A stretch of DNA of 46,161 nucleotides from the NCBI RefSeq assembly GCF_009761815.1, contig NZ_RWIN01000063.1, positions 1 through 46,161 on the forward strand. The letters are read 5' to 3'. Shown in pieces: positions 33,670 through 42,469 of this stretch (position 1 is its first letter; the number at the start of each line of letters is the position of its first letter). The position numbers and the translations under genes were made by a program. The notes under the pieces are model-generated. The model had not been told where the DNA came from. It saw only the letters and a program-made list of their open reading frames with translations, and did not search any database. This DNA comes from Pseudomonas sp. PB120 (lineage in GTDB: Bacteria > Pseudomonadota > Gammaproteobacteria > Pseudomonadales > Pseudomonadaceae).

Positions 33670-34125
33670 ATGTCGTTGGCCTGCTCACGTTCCTTGTTTT
33701 TCATGACTTTCATTGCGGGTGCGGTGGCCTTGGGTATTTCCTATTACCTGGAATTTGCCGTTGGCCTCAAACCGTGTGGGATATGTTCGTTGCAGCGGGT
33801 CTACCTGACGTTGCTCATGGGTGTCTGCCTGATGGCTTCGGTGCACGGCCCAGGCCATCTGGGAACGTCCCTGTATTGGTTGCTTGGCCTGTGCTGCAGT
33901 CTGGCCGGCACAGTTACGGCAGGGCGCCAGGTGTTGTTGCAGGGTGATCCCGACAGTGCCGGGATTTCGTGGACACTGTTCGACCTGAGTATCCCGGAGT
34001 GGAGTTTGCTGTTTTTCGTCGCGATGACGATCCAGGGCGTTTACCAATCGCTGCGCCGTGTCTGGCTCGCGTGTCAGCGACCACTCAGCGGCGAGTCGTC
34101 GCACCGGGCACTGGTAGGCGATTAA
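33670..34125 (+). CDS. dsbH: DsbB-family protein (DsbH-like), second cysteine pair absent
   Basis: A 151-residue inner-membrane protein with four membrane helices (about 7-28, 40-58, 66-84 and 112-130). The quinone-proximal motif is present as KPCGICSLQRVYL (CxxC, residues about 37-40). The second periplasmic loop (GRQVLLQGDPDSAGISWTLF, then DLSIPEWS) has no cysteine, whereas DsbB needs a second pair there to accept electrons from DsbA. It may therefore be a specialised or non-classical partner. Position, next to algQ, matches dsbH of P. aeruginosa. Start by position and hydrophobic N-terminus; no strong ribosome site is seen. Confidence 0.82.
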   Translation: MSLACSRSLFFMTFIAGAVALGISYYLEFAVGLKPCGICSLQRVYLTLLMGVCLMASVHGPGHLGTSLYWLLGLCCSLAGTVTAGRQVLLQGDPDSAGISWTLFDLSIPEWSLLFFVAMTIQGVYQSLRRVWLACQRPLSGESSHRALVGD

Positions 34126-34303
34126 ACACTTGTATGAACTTTATCTCGTGCGTACCTTGAAGCCAGTGTCGCGCGGGCATAATCTGGCCCGCACGTGTCA
34201 TTGGAATTATGTTGCTCGAATGACGCTCTGCCTGGCCGCCTCTTGGTCTTCAAGTGGGCGACAGGTGTAGAGCAGCATGACCCACAAGGGAAGAGAGATC
34301 ACC

Positions 34304-34762
34304 ATGCTCGAAAGTTGTCAGAATGCTCAGGAACGTTGGGGTGGAGTGCATCTGCTGATTGATCGCTGGTTGCAGGAGCGTCACGAACTGGTTCGGGCCT
34401 ATGATGCTCTCGGCGCCAAGCCTGAAACGCTGGGCGAAGACCGAAAGCCGTTGCAGGAATTCTGCGGAGTGTTGGTCGACTACGTGTCTGCCGGGCATTT
34501 CGAGATCTACGAACAGCTGACCGGGGAAGCCAAGGCGTTCGGCGACAAGCGCGGGCTTGAACTGGCCGAGACCATCTACCCTCGCATCGACGTCATCACC
34601 GAGAAGCTGCTCGCGTTCAACGACCTGTGTGATGCAGGCAAGTGCGTGGCAGAGAAATTCAAGGAGCTGGGTGGCCTGTTGCACGAGCGCTTCGAACTGG
34701 AAGATTGCCTGATCGAAGTGCTGCACACCGCTCACAAGGAAGAGGACTCGGTTCAAGCCTGA
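34304..34762 (+). CDS. algQ: AlgQ/Rsd family anti-sigma factor
   Basis: A 152-residue Rsd/AlgQ family protein. It starts [20 protein letters not shown], followed by [32 protein letters not shown] and the acidic C-terminus [20 protein letters not shown]. Such proteins bind region 4 of the housekeeping sigma factor; in P. aeruginosa AlgQ positively affects alginate and siderophore production. ATG at 34304 has AGAGAG upstream and gives family length. An intrinsic terminator follows. Confidence 0.94.
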   Translation: MLESCQNAQERWGGVHLLIDRWLQERHELVRAYDALGAKPETLGEDRKPLQEFCGVLVDYVSAGHFEIYEQLTGEAKAFGDKRGLELAETIYPRIDVITEKLLAFNDLCDAGKCVAEKFKELGGLLHERFELEDCLIEVLHTAHKEEDSVQA

Positions 34763-34780
34763 ACCCCTTCCAGCAAGACC

Positions 34781-34813
34781 AAAGAAAACGGTGCGCTCTG
34801 CGCGCCGTTTTTC
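34781..34813. terminator. bidirectional terminator between algQ and the FKBP gene
   Basis: AACGGTGCGC and GCGCGCCGTT form a stem with one G-U pair, followed by TTTTTCG on the plus strand and by TTTTCTTT on the minus strand. Confidence 0.78.
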
Positions 34814-34823
34814 GTTTGTGGGG

Positions 34824-35489
34824 TTAGCTCGTGGCGCCGCGCAATTCGACTTCGAACACCAGCGGCGTGAACGGCGCAATCAAGTCGCCGGCACCGTCAG
34901 CGCCATAGGCTTCAGCCGATGGAATCACCAGGCGCCATTTCGCACCGACCGGCATGTTTTGCAGTGCACTGCGCCAGCCAGTGATCACGCTGTCTAGACT
35001 GAACCACTGTGGCTGGCTGTTCTGATCGAACACCGTGCCATCGGGAAGGCGGCCTACGTACAGCACCTGGACTTTTCCGTTGGGGCCGGCCTTGGGGCCA
35101 GTGCCCGGTGTCAGCTCCGTCAACAAAATCCCGTCCGCCAATTCACGAACACCCGGCTTGGCTTTTTCTTCGGTAAGAAAGCGTCGCTCTTTTTCGAGTG
35201 CGATTTCGCTTTGGGGAGCGGCAGGTTGCATGGCGATCTGCGCTTCGTGCTCCGCCAGAATCTGTTCGATCTGCTCGTCCTTCAGTACCAGAGGTTTGCC
35301 TTGATAAGCTTGCTGCAAGCCTTCGACCAGCGCCTGCAGTTGCAGGTCGGGAACCTCTTGGCGCAGGCGTTCGCCGAGGCTGGCGCCGAGGCTGTAGGCA
35401 AGATCGTGAGCGTCATTTTCCTTGGTTTTTTCGGCGGCGTGAGCCACGGAAAAAAACACGCACAGCGATAAAAAAAGGTAGCGCGACAT
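34824..35489 (-). CDS. FKBP-type peptidyl-prolyl isomerase, exported
   Basis: A 221-residue periplasmic FKBP. The signal peptide is MSRYLFLSLCVFFSVAHA. A helical N-terminal dimerisation domain (about 25-110) resembles FkpA/Mip, and the C-terminal FKBP domain shows VQVLYVGRLPDGTVFDQNSQ, VITGWRSALQNMPVGAKWRL and VIPSAEAYGADGAG. ATG at 35489 has GGAGAG upstream; a GTG two codons earlier is less likely. It should assist folding of periplasmic or outer-membrane proteins. Convergent with algQ, divergent from algP. Confidence 0.92.
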   Translation of the reverse strand: MSRYLFLSLCVFFSVAHAAEKTKENDAHDLAYSLGASLGERLRQEVPDLQLQALVEGLQQAYQGKPLVLKDEQIEQILAEHEAQIAMQPAAPQSEIALEKERRFLTEEKAKPGVRELADGILLTELTPGTGPKAGPNGKVQVLYVGRLPDGTVFDQNSQPQWFSLDSVITGWRSALQNMPVGAKWRLVIPSAEAYGADGAGDLIAPFTPLVFEVELRGATS

Positions 35490-35681
35490 GGGCACTCTCC
35501 GACCTGAGATGCGGAGGATTATGCCAGTGTGAATGCTCTCAACGGTGAACTGGTTTTGCGCAAGCGCAGAAGATTTTCAATCCGTTGCAACGCAGCGCTT
35601 TGGATACTGTCAACATGCCCTAGCGGCGGTAGCAGCAGAGGTCTAGTATGAGCCGCACCCACGTCAGCCAGGAGGTAAACC

Positions 35682-36776
35682 ATGTCGGCCACCAAGAAGC
35701 CTGTAAATACCCCGTTGCACTTACTCCAACAACTCTCGGGCAGCCTGCTCGAGCATTTGGAAAACGCTTGTTCCCAAGCCATGGCTGATGCTGAAAAACT
35801 GCTCGCCAAACTGGAAAAGCAGCGCGGAAAAGCGCAAGAAAAACTGCACAAATCCCGCACCAAATTGCAGGACGCTGCGGCGGCCGGCAAAGCCAAGGCA
35901 CAAACCAAAGCCAAGGATGCAGTGACGGAGCTTGAGGACCTGCTCGATGCGCTCAAGGATCGTCAGTCCGAAACACGCACCTACATTCTGCAACTCAAGC
36001 GCGATGCTCAAGAAAGCCTGAAACTGGCCCAAGGCGTCGGTCGTGTACAAGAGGCTGTCGGCAAGGCGTTGTCCCTGCGTTCGGCCAAGCCTGCTGCGGC
36101 TCCTGCCAAGAAAGCCGCTGCCAAACCGGCTGCTGCAAAAGCACCGGCCAAGCCTGCCGCCAAAGCGCCGGTGAAAGCCGCCGCCAAGCCTGCAGCCAAA
36201 CCAGCCGCTAAAAAACCAGTCGCTGCCAGTGCTGCGAAACCAGCGGCCAGAACTGCAGCTGCAAAACCTGCCGCCAAGCCTGCCGCTGCAAAAACGGCCG
36301 CCGCTAAACCGGCTGCAAGAACCGCTGCTGCGAAACCGGCCGTGGCGAAAACCGCAGCTGCAAAACCAGCCGCGAAACCGGCTGCTAAACCCGCTGCTAA
36401 ACCCGCTGCAAAAACTGCCGCTGCGAAACCTGCGGCTAAGCCTGCTGCGGCTAAACCCGCTGCCAAACCGGCTGCCAGAACTGCCGCCGCAAAACCTGCG
36501 ACTGCCGCCAAGCCAGCCACCGCTGCCAAACCGGCAGCCAAGCCAGTCGCTGCCAAACCGGCTGCAAAACCAGCCGCCAAGCCTGCGGCAAAACCGGCCG
36601 TGAAAAAACCGGTCACCGCTGCGAAGCCGACCCCTGCGCCTGCTGCCAAGCCAGCGACGCCAGCACCTTCTGCTTCGGTCTCGCCTGCTCCAGCGGCAAC
36701 CACCTCGACAGTAACGCCTGCGCCAACGCCAGCCGCATCGTCGAGCAACAGCTCCACACCAACCAGCGCTTCCTAA
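35682..36776 (+). CDS. algP: AlgP, histone H1-like KPAA-repeat protein
   Basis: A 364-residue protein. Residues 1-125 are a helical, coiled-coil-rich domain (LLQQLSGSLLEHLENACSQA, LLAKLEKQRGKAQEKLHKSR). Residues about 130-335 are a low-complexity tail of Lys-Pro-Ala-Ala units with AARTAA variants, and the end is Ala/Pro/Ser/Thr-rich. AlgP of P. aeruginosa has the same build, resembles histone H1 tails and has been linked to algD expression. The GCC/AAA/CCG-rich repeat DNA is prone to length change. Its stop codon overlaps the end of the convergent TIGR02444 gene by 4 nt. Confidence 0.95.
   Translation: MSATKKPVNTPLHLLQQLSGSLLEHLENACSQAMADAEKLLAKLEKQRGKAQEKLHKSRTKLQDAAAAGKAKAQTKAKDAVTELEDLLDALKDRQSETRTYILQLKRDAQESLKLAQGVGRVQEAVGKALSLRSAKPAAAPAKKAAAKPAAAKAPAKPAAKAPVKAAAKPAAKPAAKKPVAASAAKPAARTAAAKPAAKPAAAKTAAAKPAARTAAAKPAVAKTAAAKPAAKPAAKPAAKPAAKTAAAKPAAKPAAAKPAAKPAARTAAAKPATAAKPATAAKPAAKPVAAKPAAKPAAKPAAKPAVKKPVTAAKPTPAPAAKPATPAPSASVSPAPAATTSTVTPAPTPAASSSNSSTPTSAS
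36100..36640. repeat. tandem degenerate KPAA-coding repeat within algP
   Basis: About 540 bp of short degenerate repeats (units such as GCTGCAAAACCAGCCGC and GCCAAGCCTGCTGCG) encode KPAA and related tetrapeptides. Nearly identical neighbouring units, for example GCTAAACCCGCT twice around 36380-36410, favour slipped-strand changes in copy number. Confidence 0.85.
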
Positions 36777-37237
36777 GTGCCGGTTGCCGCGACGCGCAGC
36801 TGATGCAGCGCGTCGCGGTCCAGGTGGGCGGCGCCAGCCGCCATGCCTTCCAGCCAGGCCGATAAATCGGTCGCCTCAGACTGCGGCCAACTTTGGGCCA
36901 AACGCTCCAGTCGCAACAACAGATGCCGTTCGGCCTCGATCTCCAGTGACTTCACTTCTTCGCGCAAATCATTCAGCCCGGCATCCTCGCTGGCGGCGGC
37001 TTTCCATTGCAGGCGCAAGGCGCGTAACGGTTGAACCACGTCCGCATCCCAAGGCCCGGCAATATCGCGAAGCAGCTGCAAACGGTGTTCGTTGCAGGTA
37101 ACGCCACGCTCTCCCAGCCACAAACCGCACAGCAGCAGGCACACGTTCGCACCCCCGGCTTGCAGGTCCAGGCAGGCGCGTTCAACGCCGGGCCGGGAAT
37201 AAGCGGTAATGGAAAAGCTCCACAGGTCAGAGGACAT
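36773..37237 (-). CDS. TIGR02444 family protein
   Basis: A 154-residue protein of TIGR02444, an uncharacterised Pseudomonas-type family. The N-terminus MSSDLWSFSITAYSRPGVER and the segment LDLQAGGANVCLLLCGLWLG are characteristic. It is all-helical by appearance, with no signal peptide. It is divergent from the ABC-F gene with only 50 nt between the start codons, and shares its 3' end with algP. In P. aeruginosa the same order is seen. Function unknown. Confidence 0.85.
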   Translation of the reverse strand: MSSDLWSFSITAYSRPGVERACLDLQAGGANVCLLLCGLWLGERGVTCNEHRLQLLRDIAGPWDADVVQPLRALRLQWKAAASEDAGLNDLREEVKSLEIEAERHLLLRLERLAQSWPQSEATDLSAWLEGMAAGAAHLDRDALHQLRVAATGT

Positions 37238-37287
37238 TGTGCTACTCGCGCCAGTTGCGAGCGAAGCTGGTAGACTCCGCCGCCATT

Positions 37288-39198
37288 ATGATTCGACTTC
37301 AGAACCTGACTTTACAGCGTGGCCCGCAACGTCTGCTAGAAGACGCCGAGCTGACCCTGCACGCCGGCCACAAAGCCGGCCTCATCGGTGCCAACGGCGC
37401 CGGCAAATCGAGCCTGTTCGCCTTGCTTCTGGGTGACCTTCACCCGGATTCGGGCGATTGCTTCTTGCCGGCAGACTGGCGCATCGCCCACATGCGTCAG
37501 GAGATCGACACCCTCGATCGCGTGGCGGTCGACTACGTGCTCGATGGCGACCTGCGCCTGCGCGAGGTGCAACGCGACCTCGCCGCCGCCGAAGCGGCGC
37601 ATGACGGTGCCGCTCAGGCCCGCCTGCATGCCGAGCTCGACAGCGCCGACGGTTACACGGCCGACGCCCGCGCCCGAAAATTGCTGGCCGGCCTTGGGTT
37701 CACCAATGATCAGATGGATCGTCAGGTAGGAGATTTCTCCGGTGGCTGGCGGATGCGTCTGAATCTGGCGCAGGCATTGATGTGTCCTTCGGACCTGTTG
37801 CTGCTCGACGAACCGACCAACCACTTGGACCTCGATGCCATCATCTGGCTCGAAGAGTGGCTCAAAAGCTATCCCGGCACCTTGATGCTGATTTCCCACG
37901 ACCGGGATTTCCTCGATGCCGTGGTCGACCACGTGGCGCATGTCGATCAGCGCAAGATCACCCTCTATCGCGGCGGCTACAGCGCCTTCGAGCGCGCCCG
38001 CGCCGAACGTCTGGCCCAGCAACAGCAGGCGTACGAGAAGCAGCAGGCGCAACGTGCGCACATGGAAAGCTACATCGCCCGGTTCAAGGCCCAGGCCACC
38101 AAGGCCCGTCAGGCCCAGAGCCGGATCAAGGCGCTGGAGCGGATGGAAGAGCTGTCCGCCGCCCACGTTGATTCGCCGTTCGACTTCGTTTTCCGCGAGT
38201 CGCACAAGATTTCCAGCCCGCTGATTGATATCTCCGACGCTCGCCTGGGTTACGGTGAGCGAGCCGTGCTGGAGAAGGTCAGGCTGCAACTGACCCCCGG
38301 CGCGCGGATCGGTTTGCTCGGCCCTAACGGTGCAGGCAAGTCGACCCTGATCAAAAACCTCGCCGGTGAGCTTGAGCCGTTGTCCGGCCGACTGACCCGT
38401 GGCGAGAACACCGTTGTTGGCTATTTCGCCCAGCATCAGCTGGACTCTCTCGACTCCAAGGCGAGCCCGTTGCTGCACATGCAGCGCCTGGCCCCGACCG
38501 AGCGCGAGCAGACCCTGCGCGATTTCCTCGGCGGTTTTGACTTCCGTGGTGCGCGGATCGACGAGCCCGTACTGAATTTCTCGGGTGGCGAGAAGGCCCG
38601 TCTGGCACTGGCATTGATCGCCTGGGGCCGGCCGAACCTGTTGCTGCTCGACGAACCGACCAACCATCTGGACCTGGAAATGCGCCTGGCGCTGACCATG
38701 GCCCTGCAGGAATTCAGTGGCGCGGTATTGGTGGTCTCTCACGATCGTCATTTGCTTAAAAGCACCACCGACAATTTCTATCTGGTGGCGGACGGCAAGG
38801 TCGAGGAGTTCGACGGCGATCTGGAGGATTACACCCGCTGGCTGGTGGATTATCGCCAGCGCAATGCCCCGGTCAGCACCACCCCGGTCAACCCGGACAA
38901 AACCGACAAGAAGGCCCAGCGCCAGGCGGCGGCAGCGTTGCGTCAGCAACTGGCACCGCACAAGCGTGAAGCGGACAAGCTCGAAGCCGAGTTGGGCAAG
39001 CTGCACGAGAAGCTGGCGAAAATCGATGTCAGCCTTGGCGACAGCGATATTTACGAGCCAGCGCGCAAGAACGACTTGCGCGATCTGCTGGCGGAACAGG
39101 CCAAACTGAAGGTGCGTGAAGCCGAGCTGGAAGAAGCCTGGATGGAAGCCCTGGAACTGCTCGAAAGCATGCAGGCGGAGCTGGAGGCGCTCTCCTGA
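37288..39198 (+). CDS. ABC-F family ATPase (YheS-like)
   Basis: A 636-residue soluble ABC protein with two ATPase domains and no membrane segments. The first has GLIGANGAGKSSLFALLLGD, signature DFSGGWRMRLNLAQAL and LLLLDEPTNHLDLDAIIWLE. A basic linker (about 240-290, Gln/Arg-rich) follows, then the second domain with GLLGPNGAGKSTLIKNLAGE, NFSGGEKARLALA and LLLLDEPTNHLDLEMR. The C-terminal coiled coil (about 530-636) is long. ABC-F proteins act on ribosomes; length and linker fit E. coli YheS. ATG at 37288 starts MIRLQNLTLQRGPQ. The stop overlaps the next start as TGATG. Confidence 0.94.
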   Translation: MIRLQNLTLQRGPQRLLEDAELTLHAGHKAGLIGANGAGKSSLFALLLGDLHPDSGDCFLPADWRIAHMRQEIDTLDRVAVDYVLDGDLRLREVQRDLAAAEAAHDGAAQARLHAELDSADGYTADARARKLLAGLGFTNDQMDRQVGDFSGGWRMRLNLAQALMCPSDLLLLDEPTNHLDLDAIIWLEEWLKSYPGTLMLISHDRDFLDAVVDHVAHVDQRKITLYRGGYSAFERARAERLAQQQQAYEKQQAQRAHMESYIARFKAQATKARQAQSRIKALERMEELSAAHVDSPFDFVFRESHKISSPLIDISDARLGYGERAVLEKVRLQLTPGARIGLLGPNGAGKSTLIKNLAGELEPLSGRLTRGENTVVGYFAQHQLDSLDSKASPLLHMQRLAPTEREQTLRDFLGGFDFRGARIDEPVLNFSGGEKARLALALIAWGRPNLLLLDEPTNHLDLEMRLALTMALQEFSGAVLVVSHDRHLLKSTTDNFYLVADGKVEEFDGDLEDYTRWLVDYRQRNAPVSTTPVNPDKTDKKAQRQAAAALRQQLAPHKREADKLEAELGKLHEKLAKIDVSLGDSDIYEPARKNDLRDLLAEQAKLKVREAELEEAWMEALELLESMQAELEALS

Positions 39199-39779
39199 TG
39201 GAGGCGTTCAAGCTGCCATTGCCTGCGGTGTGGGTCGAGCCGATCTGGCTTGTCGTGCAGATCCTGCTGATTCTGTTGGCCGGTTATTTCGCCCAGCGGT
39301 TTGTCGCAAAAGGCCTGACCCGTCTGGGCGAGCGCTACCCGTTTCCTCCGCAGCTGCTGATGCCGCTGCGTGGCGGCCTGCGCTGGCTGATCATGGGCAG
39401 TGCGCTGATCTTTGTGCTGGAACGCCTCGGGGTGTCGGCGACGGTGCTCTGGACGGCGTTGTCGGGCTTTGTCGCGGTTGCGGCGGTGGCGTTTTTCGCC
39501 ATGTGGAGCGTGCTCTCCAATCTGCTTTGCGCGATCCTGATCTTCACTGTCGGCCCGTTCCGCCTCGGCGACGTGGTCGAGTTGGTGGACACCACCGACA
39601 AGCCCGGCGTCAAAGGTCGGGTGGTGGCGATCAATCTGCTGTACACCACGCTGATCGAAGCTGAAGAACTCGGTACGGGCAGTGCGATGGTGCAAGTCCC
39701 CAACAGCCTGTTCTTCCAGCGTTCGGTTCGCCGTTGGCGCGGCAGTGATGTGTTTCCTTCCAGCGGGTTTGAAAAGTAA
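39198..39779 (+). CDS. small MscS-like membrane protein
   Basis: A 193-residue protein with three membrane helices (about 14-34, 60-78 and 84-115) and a short cytoplasmic beta domain containing GPFRLGDVVELVD, the conserved start of the MscS beta domain, and MVQVPNSLFFQRSVRRWR. It lacks the large C-terminal vestibule of MscS, as some minimal homologues do. It is translationally coupled to the ABC-F gene (one-base overlap). Channel function is family-based inference. Confidence 0.86.
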   Translation: MEAFKLPLPAVWVEPIWLVVQILLILLAGYFAQRFVAKGLTRLGERYPFPPQLLMPLRGGLRWLIMGSALIFVLERLGVSATVLWTALSGFVAVAAVAFFAMWSVLSNLLCAILIFTVGPFRLGDVVELVDTTDKPGVKGRVVAINLLYTTLIEAEELGTGSAMVQVPNSLFFQRSVRRWRGSDVFPSSGFEK

Positions 39780-39923
39780 GTCTTCTGTTGCCTGTCCCGA
39801 CGATGAGGCCCGAGGCCATAAAACGCTGGTCGGCAGTCGCAACATCCTGCAAAAAATCGGTAGTCATCCGCCCAAAGCCGCATTAGCTTAGACGTCTGTT
39901 ACGAGTCTGAGTCGAGGTGTGCG

Positions 39924-40556
39924 ATGGAGCTTCAAACATGGCTGGCGTTTTTTGCCGCCTGCTGGGTGATCAGCCTGTCTCCCGGTGCCGGCGCCATTGC
40001 GTCGATGTCCAGTGGTCTGCAATACGGTTTCTGGCGCGGTTACTGGAACGCCCTGGGCCTGCAATTGGGCCTGGCGTTGCAAATTGCGATTGTCGGCGCC
40101 GGTGTCGGTGCGATTCTCGCGGCGTCGGCCACGGCCTTCCATGCGATCAAATGGTTCGGCGTGGCGTACCTGGTTTACCTCGCGGTCAAGCAATGGCGCG
40201 CGCTACCTAGCGACATGAGTGATAACGCGGCGGTGCGCCCAATTGGCAAACCGCTTGTCCTGGTGTTCCGTGGTTTCCTGGTGAACATCAGTAACCCCAA
40301 GGCGTTGGTGTTCATGCTGGCCGTGCTGCCGCAGTTCATTGACCCCCATGCGCCGCTGCTGGCGCAGTACCTGATCATTGGCGTGACCATGGTCTGCGTC
40401 GATCTGATCGTCATGGCCGGCTATACCGGGCTGGCGTCCAAAGTGTTGCGCCTGTTGCGTACGCCCAAGCAGCAACAACGAATGAACCGTACCTTCGCTG
40501 GGTTGTTCATTGGTGCTGCGGCGTTTATGGCTACGCTGCGCAGAGCTGCGACGTAA
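39924..40556 (+). CDS. LysE/RhtB family exporter
   Basis: A 210-residue LysE-superfamily transporter with about six membrane helices. The N-terminal signature is FFAACWVISLSPGAGAIASM then SSGLQYGFWRG; the central GFLVNISNPKALVFMLAVLP motif is typical of RhtB-type homoserine/threonine exporters. GAGG lies upstream of the ATG. Substrate is likely an amino acid or related compound; the precise one is not deducible. A strong terminator follows. Confidence 0.9.
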   Translation: MELQTWLAFFAACWVISLSPGAGAIASMSSGLQYGFWRGYWNALGLQLGLALQIAIVGAGVGAILAASATAFHAIKWFGVAYLVYLAVKQWRALPSDMSDNAAVRPIGKPLVLVFRGFLVNISNPKALVFMLAVLPQFIDPHAPLLAQYLIIGVTMVCVDLIVMAGYTGLASKVLRLLRTPKQQQRMNRTFAGLFIGAAAFMATLRRAAT

Positions 40557-40569
40557 AGCGTTCTGGCAC

Positions 40570-40600
40570 AAAAAAGGCGACCCTGGCGGTCGCCTTTTTC
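40570..40600 (+). terminator. intrinsic terminator of the LysE-type gene
   Basis: AAAAAGGCGACC and GGTCGCCTTTTT form a perfect stem with a CTGGC loop. Confidence 0.9.
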
Positions 40601-40603
40601 ATT

Positions 40604-40699
40604 TTGTGGCGAGCGAGCTTGCTCGCGCTGGGTCGCGAAGCGGCCCCAATATCTTGTGAGCGCTGCGCACTTGAGCGCGAGCAAGCTCGCTCGCCACAG
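40604..40699. repeat. REPIN between the LysE-type gene and the lpoB operon
   Basis: TTGTGGCGAGCGAGCTTGCT and its inverse (AGCAAGCTCGCTCGCCACAG) flank an inner GGGTCGCGAAGCGG core. It lies between convergent 3' ends. Confidence 0.87.
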
Positions 40700-40715
40700 A
40701 GGTATCAAACGCAAG

Positions 40716-41459
40716 TCAATTCAGGATCACCGGCGCCGTATCCCGCGGCAGGTTGTTGCGCTGCGGGACTTGCCCCGGTTGCTCATCAACGCCGCCACCC
40801 AGTTGCTGGCTCAACTGGCGGGCCACGTCTTCGCCCAAGGATTTGGACACGTCACGCACCACCCGGGGACGGTTCAGTGAAACGCGAACGTCCCGCTGGT
40901 TCATCAGCTTGGTGTCTTGGCCTTCGCCCATCGCCGTGAAGGCGGAGGTGATGGCGAAGGTCCGGGTGTTGATCAAGCTGAAATCCGCCACGAGGGTCAA
41001 CGCCAGCACTGCCGAGTAGCTGTCGGTGTTGGCGAGCTCGGTGACGTCGCGGTTGAAATCGATGTCCGACACGGTGCCGAACAGCACGTAGTCTGCCCCC
41101 TTAAAGTTGCCGGCCTTGATCCGCTTGATCACGTCATAGACGTCACCCTTGGACGCCGCCGTATACGGCGTGCCTTGCACCAGTTGGAACATCCCGGAGC
41201 GCAGCATTTCGCCCTTGATGTCGCCGGTGAACTTGCGCAACTCACCTTGCTCGATATAGCTGCTGGTGGCTTCGATTTCGTTGTAGCTCGAAGAGCCGCT
41301 GGCGCTGAAGCGATTTGCCTGGAAGTTGCTCTGTGCCGAAACGATGTGGATGTACTGCTCCACCCGCTCCTGGTACGCGAGGTCCGTCACCGCAACTTTA
41401 GGCGCTGCCTGCACGCTGAACGAACAAGCCAGGGCCATCATGCCAATCCATGCGCGCAT
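40716..41459 (-). CDS. exported LpoB/CsgG-like protein
   Basis: A 247-residue protein with a cleavable signal peptide (MRAWIGMMALACSFSVQA). The mature part begins APKVAVTDLAYQERVEQYIH and contains GADYVLFGTVSDIDFNRDVT and LVADFSLINTRTFAITSAFT, a pattern recalling the alpha/beta core of LpoB and CsgG. It lacks a lipobox cysteine. It is the last gene of the operon, 3 nt after lpoB, so it probably acts with LpoB at the envelope. I cannot give it a specific name. Confidence 0.7.
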   Translation of the reverse strand: MRAWIGMMALACSFSVQAAPKVAVTDLAYQERVEQYIHIVSAQSNFQANRFSASGSSSYNEIEATSSYIEQGELRKFTGDIKGEMLRSGMFQLVQGTPYTAASKGDVYDVIKRIKAGNFKGADYVLFGTVSDIDFNRDVTELANTDSYSAVLALTLVADFSLINTRTFAITSAFTAMGEGQDTKLMNQRDVRVSLNRPRVVRDVSKSLGEDVARQLSQQLGGGVDEQPGQVPQRNNLPRDTAPVILN

Positions 41460-41462
41460 TGA

Positions 41463-42050
41463 TTAACGCTCCGTGGTCTTGCGGATCTCTTTCTCGTCCA
41501 TCCACTCGGCCAGACCACTTTCAACATCGATCAATTGCAGGCTGAATTTATAGAAGACGTCCTTGTAGTCGGCGCTGCGCTTGACGATCGAGCTGATCGA
41601 GCCTTCAAGACGGTACTTGGCAGCGATCATGTTGCCGGTCTTGGCCACGGTCCCTTTCTTGTACAGGCCGCTCTGGTTCTGCAGCTTGAGCTGGTCGACC
41701 TGGCTCTGCATCGCAGTGTTGTCGCTGGCGAAACGCGCGGTGCCGGACTTCATCAGCTGAGTCTTGATGCTGGTGGTGATTTCACGGGTGTCGATGTATT
41801 CGCTGGTCTTGTTCTTCACGTCGTAGACCTGAACCACCGGACGGCCCTGCAGAATGCCGGACTGGGCCAGGGAGCGCGTCATGGTTTCCGCGATCATCTG
41901 CAGGTCGGTGGAGCCGAACTCGTTGGTGACGGTTTCTACCGCCTTGGTGTCGCCGTAGCTGATGTTTTTGCTACCCAGCGTCGGTGAAGTGTTGGCGCAA
42001 CCGCTGGCCAGGAGGACGATAACGGCGATGAACGAAAAGCGTGCAAACAT
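41463..42050 (-). CDS. lpoB: penicillin-binding protein activator LpoB
   Basis: A 195-residue outer-membrane lipoprotein. The signal ends in the lipobox LLASGC (Cys18). The mature part shows TDLQMIAETMTRSLAQSGIL, DTREITTSIKTQLMKSGTAR and MIAAKYRLEGSISSIVKRSA, the LpoB fold shared with E. coli LpoB, the activator of PBP1b. It follows the ycfL-type gene as in E. coli (ycfL-lpoB). Many Pseudomonas use LpoP for PBP1b, so the partner synthase here is uncertain. Confidence 0.88.
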   Translation of the reverse strand: MFARFSFIAVIVLLASGCANTSPTLGSKNISYGDTKAVETVTNEFGSTDLQMIAETMTRSLAQSGILQGRPVVQVYDVKNKTSEYIDTREITTSIKTQLMKSGTARFASDNTAMQSQVDQLKLQNQSGLYKKGTVAKTGNMIAAKYRLEGSISSIVKRSADYKDVFYKFSLQLIDVESGLAEWMDEKEIRKTTER

Positions 42051-42082
42051 GGGAGTGCTCTCTGAAACTGAACGAAGAGGGG

Positions 42083-42454
42083 TTAAGGCGTTTTGATTTC
42101 GAGACGGAAATCCACGGCTTTAGGGGTGGGCGCGATGGCCTGAATGAAGCTGGTCTGTTCGCCGTACATCGTTTGGCTTTTCCAGGTTTCTTCTTCGGCA
42201 ATCGGGAAGCCTTCAGGGCCGAGCCAGGCAAAGCGGTAGTAGAAGGTCTTGTTGTTGAAGCTGGTGTTGCTCAGCTGCACGTTGACCGTCATGAAGCCGT
42301 TTTCCCGGGCCACGCGCATGGCGCCGACCACGATGTTCTTGAGCTTGCCCATGGCCACGACCTTGCTGGCGGCGCTGCCTGGCTCCGGCGGTGGCGGGGT
42401 GGCGCAACCGGCCAGCAGGGCCAGGGCGACGACAGCGATGAGTTTGAAGCGCAT
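42083..42454 (-). CDS. ycfL: YcfL family lipoprotein (DUF1425)
   Basis: A 123-residue lipoprotein. The signal MRFKLIAVVALALLAGC places the lipidated Cys at 17, followed by a Pro/Glu-rich stretch. The conserved part is VNVQLSNTSFNNKTFYYRFA then WLGPEGFPI, typical of YcfL/DUF1425. GGAG lies upstream of the ATG. It is always beside lpoB in enterics, Vibrio and Shewanella, but its function is not established. Confidence 0.87.
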   Translation of the reverse strand: MRFKLIAVVALALLAGCATPPPPEPGSAASKVVAMGKLKNIVVGAMRVARENGFMTVNVQLSNTSFNNKTFYYRFAWLGPEGFPIAEEETWKSQTMYGEQTSFIQAIAPTPKAVDFRLEIKTP

Positions 42455-42469
42455 CTGAAGACTCCGTTC

